Assembly: GCA_016206165.1 (NCBI GenBank)
Contig: JACQSD010000049.1
Location: forward strand, 1 to 12,777
DNA: 12,777 nucleotides
Source: Candidatus Uhrbacteria bacterium
GTDB taxonomy: Bacteria; Patescibacteriota; Patescibacteriia; JACQSD01
Direction of reading: 5' to 3'
The translations under genes were made by a program, and so were the position numbers. How positions within the stretch are numbered: the first letter of the stretch is position 1; each line of letters begins with the position of its first letter. Under the pieces are notes generated by a model. It was not told the DNA's origin. It searched no databases and saw only the letters and a program-made list of their open reading frames with translations. Below, one piece after another: positions 11,434 through 12,777 of the stretch.

Positions 11434-12726
11434 ATGCGTATTGTCCTCATTCTGACAATATTTTTTTTCGCCATTTTATCTGGGGCGTTTGTATACGCCG
11501 ATTCTCTCATTGGGCAAAAAGATACGTTGCAGGCGGATCTTGATACAAAACGCATCGAGATCGAACGTCTTGAGCAAGAAATAGAAAAATATCGAAAGGA
11601 CATTGTTCAAAATCAGGGTCGTGCGCAGACTTTTCAATCGCGCATCAATGTGCTCTTGCAGCAGATTAAAAAGAAAAATTTGGAAATTAGGCTTATTGCG
11701 CGTGCACTCGATGAAATTAAATTGCAGATCAAAAAAACCGAGCGGTCGCTTGACGAAACAGTGAAGGATATTATTGCACAGCGTGCCTTTCTCGCGGAGC
11801 AGGTGCGCGCATTGGATGAGCAACGCATCGACAAAACTGCTTTTTTTGTTTTTTTTCAAGGTGGAAAATTGTCGGATACATTACAGGCAGTACAGAGTAT
11901 TCTTGCAGTTCAAGACAAAACAAAACAGGCGTACGACACATTGCAATCGCTGAAGGAAAAATTATCTGGGCAGAAGGAAACCTTGCAGGAGCAGCGTGAT
12001 GAGCAGTCGAAAATTCTCGCGCTCCAGGAGTCGCAGCGAAAGGAAATACAGGTGAAGGAAAGGGAACATGAGACGTTGCTCCAGGAGGCGAAGCAAAAGG
12101 CAAAAAAGCTTACGTCACTCGTTGAACTTTCAAAAGGGACGATTGAAAAATTGAAAAACGAGATCTATGCACTCCAACGGATCGGTGTCACGGTTCAAGA
12201 TGCATTGCGGTTGGGCGCACTCGTTGCGGAGCGCACCGGCGTGCGTGCGGCGTTTCTCATCGCAGTACTGGAGGTGGAATCACGCCTTGGGCTGAACGTG
12301 GGGAAGGGGACGTACAAAAAGGACATGAACCCAAATCAACATGAGGCATTTCTTGCGCTCATGCGCGAGCTTGGGCGTGACCCTGAAACAACGCCAGTAT
12401 CAAAAAAACCATCGTATGGATGGGGTGGGGCGATGGGGCCTGCGCAATTTCTCCCACAGACATGGAATGGGTATAAGGAGGAAGTTGCACGGTTGACTGG
12501 ACACAATCCGCCGAACCCCTGGAATATTGAAGATGCCTTCATGGCATCGGGCGTGAAGCTTTCGCGGAATGGAGCATCGGCGAAGACGGTAGAATCAGAG
12601 CGCCGGGCGGCGAAAATATATATCAGTGGGAATCCGAATTGCACCCGAGCAATCTGTAATTCGTATTCAAATATGGTGCTTGATAAGGCGAGGGATATTG
12701 AAGACACACTCAAGAATAATCAATGA
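11434..12726 (+). CDS. Secreted coiled-coil lytic transglycosylase, possible FtsEX partner
   Basis: 430 aa. Seen: a signal peptide (MRIVLILTIFFFAILSGAFVYA, cleavage near 22). A long heptad-rich coiled coil follows at about 25-245, interrupted at about 133-150 by KTAFFVFFQGGKLSDTL. This hairpin-like layout recalls EnvC, PcsB and CwlO. A C-terminal transglycosylase domain (about 250-425) has LIAVLEVESRLG (likely catalytic Glu282), GGAMGPAQFLPQTW (331-344, matching the MltB/SLT motif) and NPWNIEDAFMASGVKL. A Cys pair (403, 408) lies near the end. Function: it would cleave glycan strands of peptidoglycan outside the membrane. Family knowledge: FtsX binds coiled-coil partners that carry LytM, CHAP or NlpC/P60 domains. 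The nearby ftsEX makes this protein a candidate partner with a different catalytic domain; that is inference. It has its own leaderless-type promoter and is divergent from pgi. Confidence 0.88.
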   Translation: MRIVLILTIFFFAILSGAFVYADSLIGQKDTLQADLDTKRIEIERLEQEIEKYRKDIVQNQGRAQTFQSRINVLLQQIKKKNLEIRLIARALDEIKLQIKKTERSLDETVKDIIAQRAFLAEQVRALDEQRIDKTAFFVFFQGGKLSDTLQAVQSILAVQDKTKQAYDTLQSLKEKLSGQKETLQEQRDEQSKILALQESQRKEIQVKEREHETLLQEAKQKAKKLTSLVELSKGTIEKLKNEIYALQRIGVTVQDALRLGALVAERTGVRAAFLIAVLEVESRLGLNVGKGTYKKDMNPNQHEAFLALMRELGRDPETTPVSKKPSYGWGGAMGPAQFLPQTWNGYKEEVARLTGHNPPNPWNIEDAFMASGVKLSRNGASAKTVESERRAAKIYISGNPNCTRAICNSYSNMVLDKARDIEDTLKNNQ

Positions 12727-12777
12727 GATTTTTTTCTCCTGCGTGCAGTTTTTTTGCCTTATCAATGAAGAGTATTC
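12710..12777 (-). CDS. Possible C-terminal end of a minus-strand gene (partial)
   Basis: An open frame of 21 codons runs in from the window edge on - and ends at TGA (12710-12712), coding ...LFIDKAKKLHAGEKNLIDYS. It would overlap the end of the transglycosylase gene by 17 bp tail to tail. The peptide looks protein-like (a Lys/Ala helix), but the stretch is too short to identify, and two T7 runs make chance translation as Lys likely. Treat as tentative. Confidence 0.2.
   Translation of the reverse strand, partial: ILFIDKAKKLHAGEKNLIDYS

Noticed and set aside
12680..12765. 10-bp inverted repeat TTGATAAGGC / GCCTTATCAA near the right edge
   Set aside because: The arms are 66 nt apart and one is inside the transglycosylase coding region. 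There is no T-tract directly after the second arm, so a terminator role is not supported.

Overview
The window most resembles a piece of a Patescibacteria (Candidate Phyla Radiation) chromosome, or a similar reduced, partly commensal bacterium. This is inferred from content, not from a marker-gene search. The supporting signs are large secreted repeat proteins with a small Cys-containing C-terminal head, a one-helix anchored protein of a type I associate with CPR genomes, a PaaX/Cas2-like protein, tRNAs without encoded CCA, and several genes whose -10 box sits 5-9 nt before the start codon (leaderless or nearly leaderless mRNAs). UGA is used as a stop (for example at the end of ftsE), so this is not the UGA=Gly code of Gracilibacteria/Absconditabacteria. 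Base composition looks close to 50% GC by eye.

Layout: (1) 48-3973, two secreted proteins on +: an 876-aa Gly/Ala/Thr-rich repeat protein and a 397-aa exported protein with a beta-type N-terminal domain, a low-complexity linker and a very basic helical tail. (2) 3974-5302, an unusual module: a composite inverted repeat, a bidirectional terminator, and then a minus-strand PaaX/Cas2-like gene bracketed by two copies of one 38-bp palindrome. The copy at the promoter is perfect. (3) 5303-7923, a small membrane-anchored protein (+) converging through a shared terminator on a large lipoprotein (-) that combines an alpha/beta-hydrolase with PKD-like and DNRLRE-like domains. (4) 7994-10139, a probable transcription unit on +: tRNA-Thr, ftsE, ftsX, tRNA-Gln and tRNA-Gly, with two copies of a REP-like double-hairpin repeat beside the tRNAs. 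(5) 10138-12726, pgi (-), divergent from a coiled-coil lytic transglycosylase (+).

How the genes may work together: FtsE and FtsX form an ABC-type complex that gates septal peptidoglycan cleavage through a periplasmic coiled-coil partner. The coiled-coil protein at 11434, which carries a transglycosylase domain instead of the LytM/CHAP/NlpC domains of known FtsEX partners, is a good candidate for that partner. The two secreted proteins at the left end and the lipoprotein hydrolase are likely cell-surface or host/particle-contact proteins. The most novel element is the PaaX/Cas2-like gene with its two palindromes. It could be a self-regulated unit, or a mobile or formerly mobile element organised like a REP-associated (RAYT-type) transposase. 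The palindrome arms also match DnaA boxes, which offers a competing explanation.
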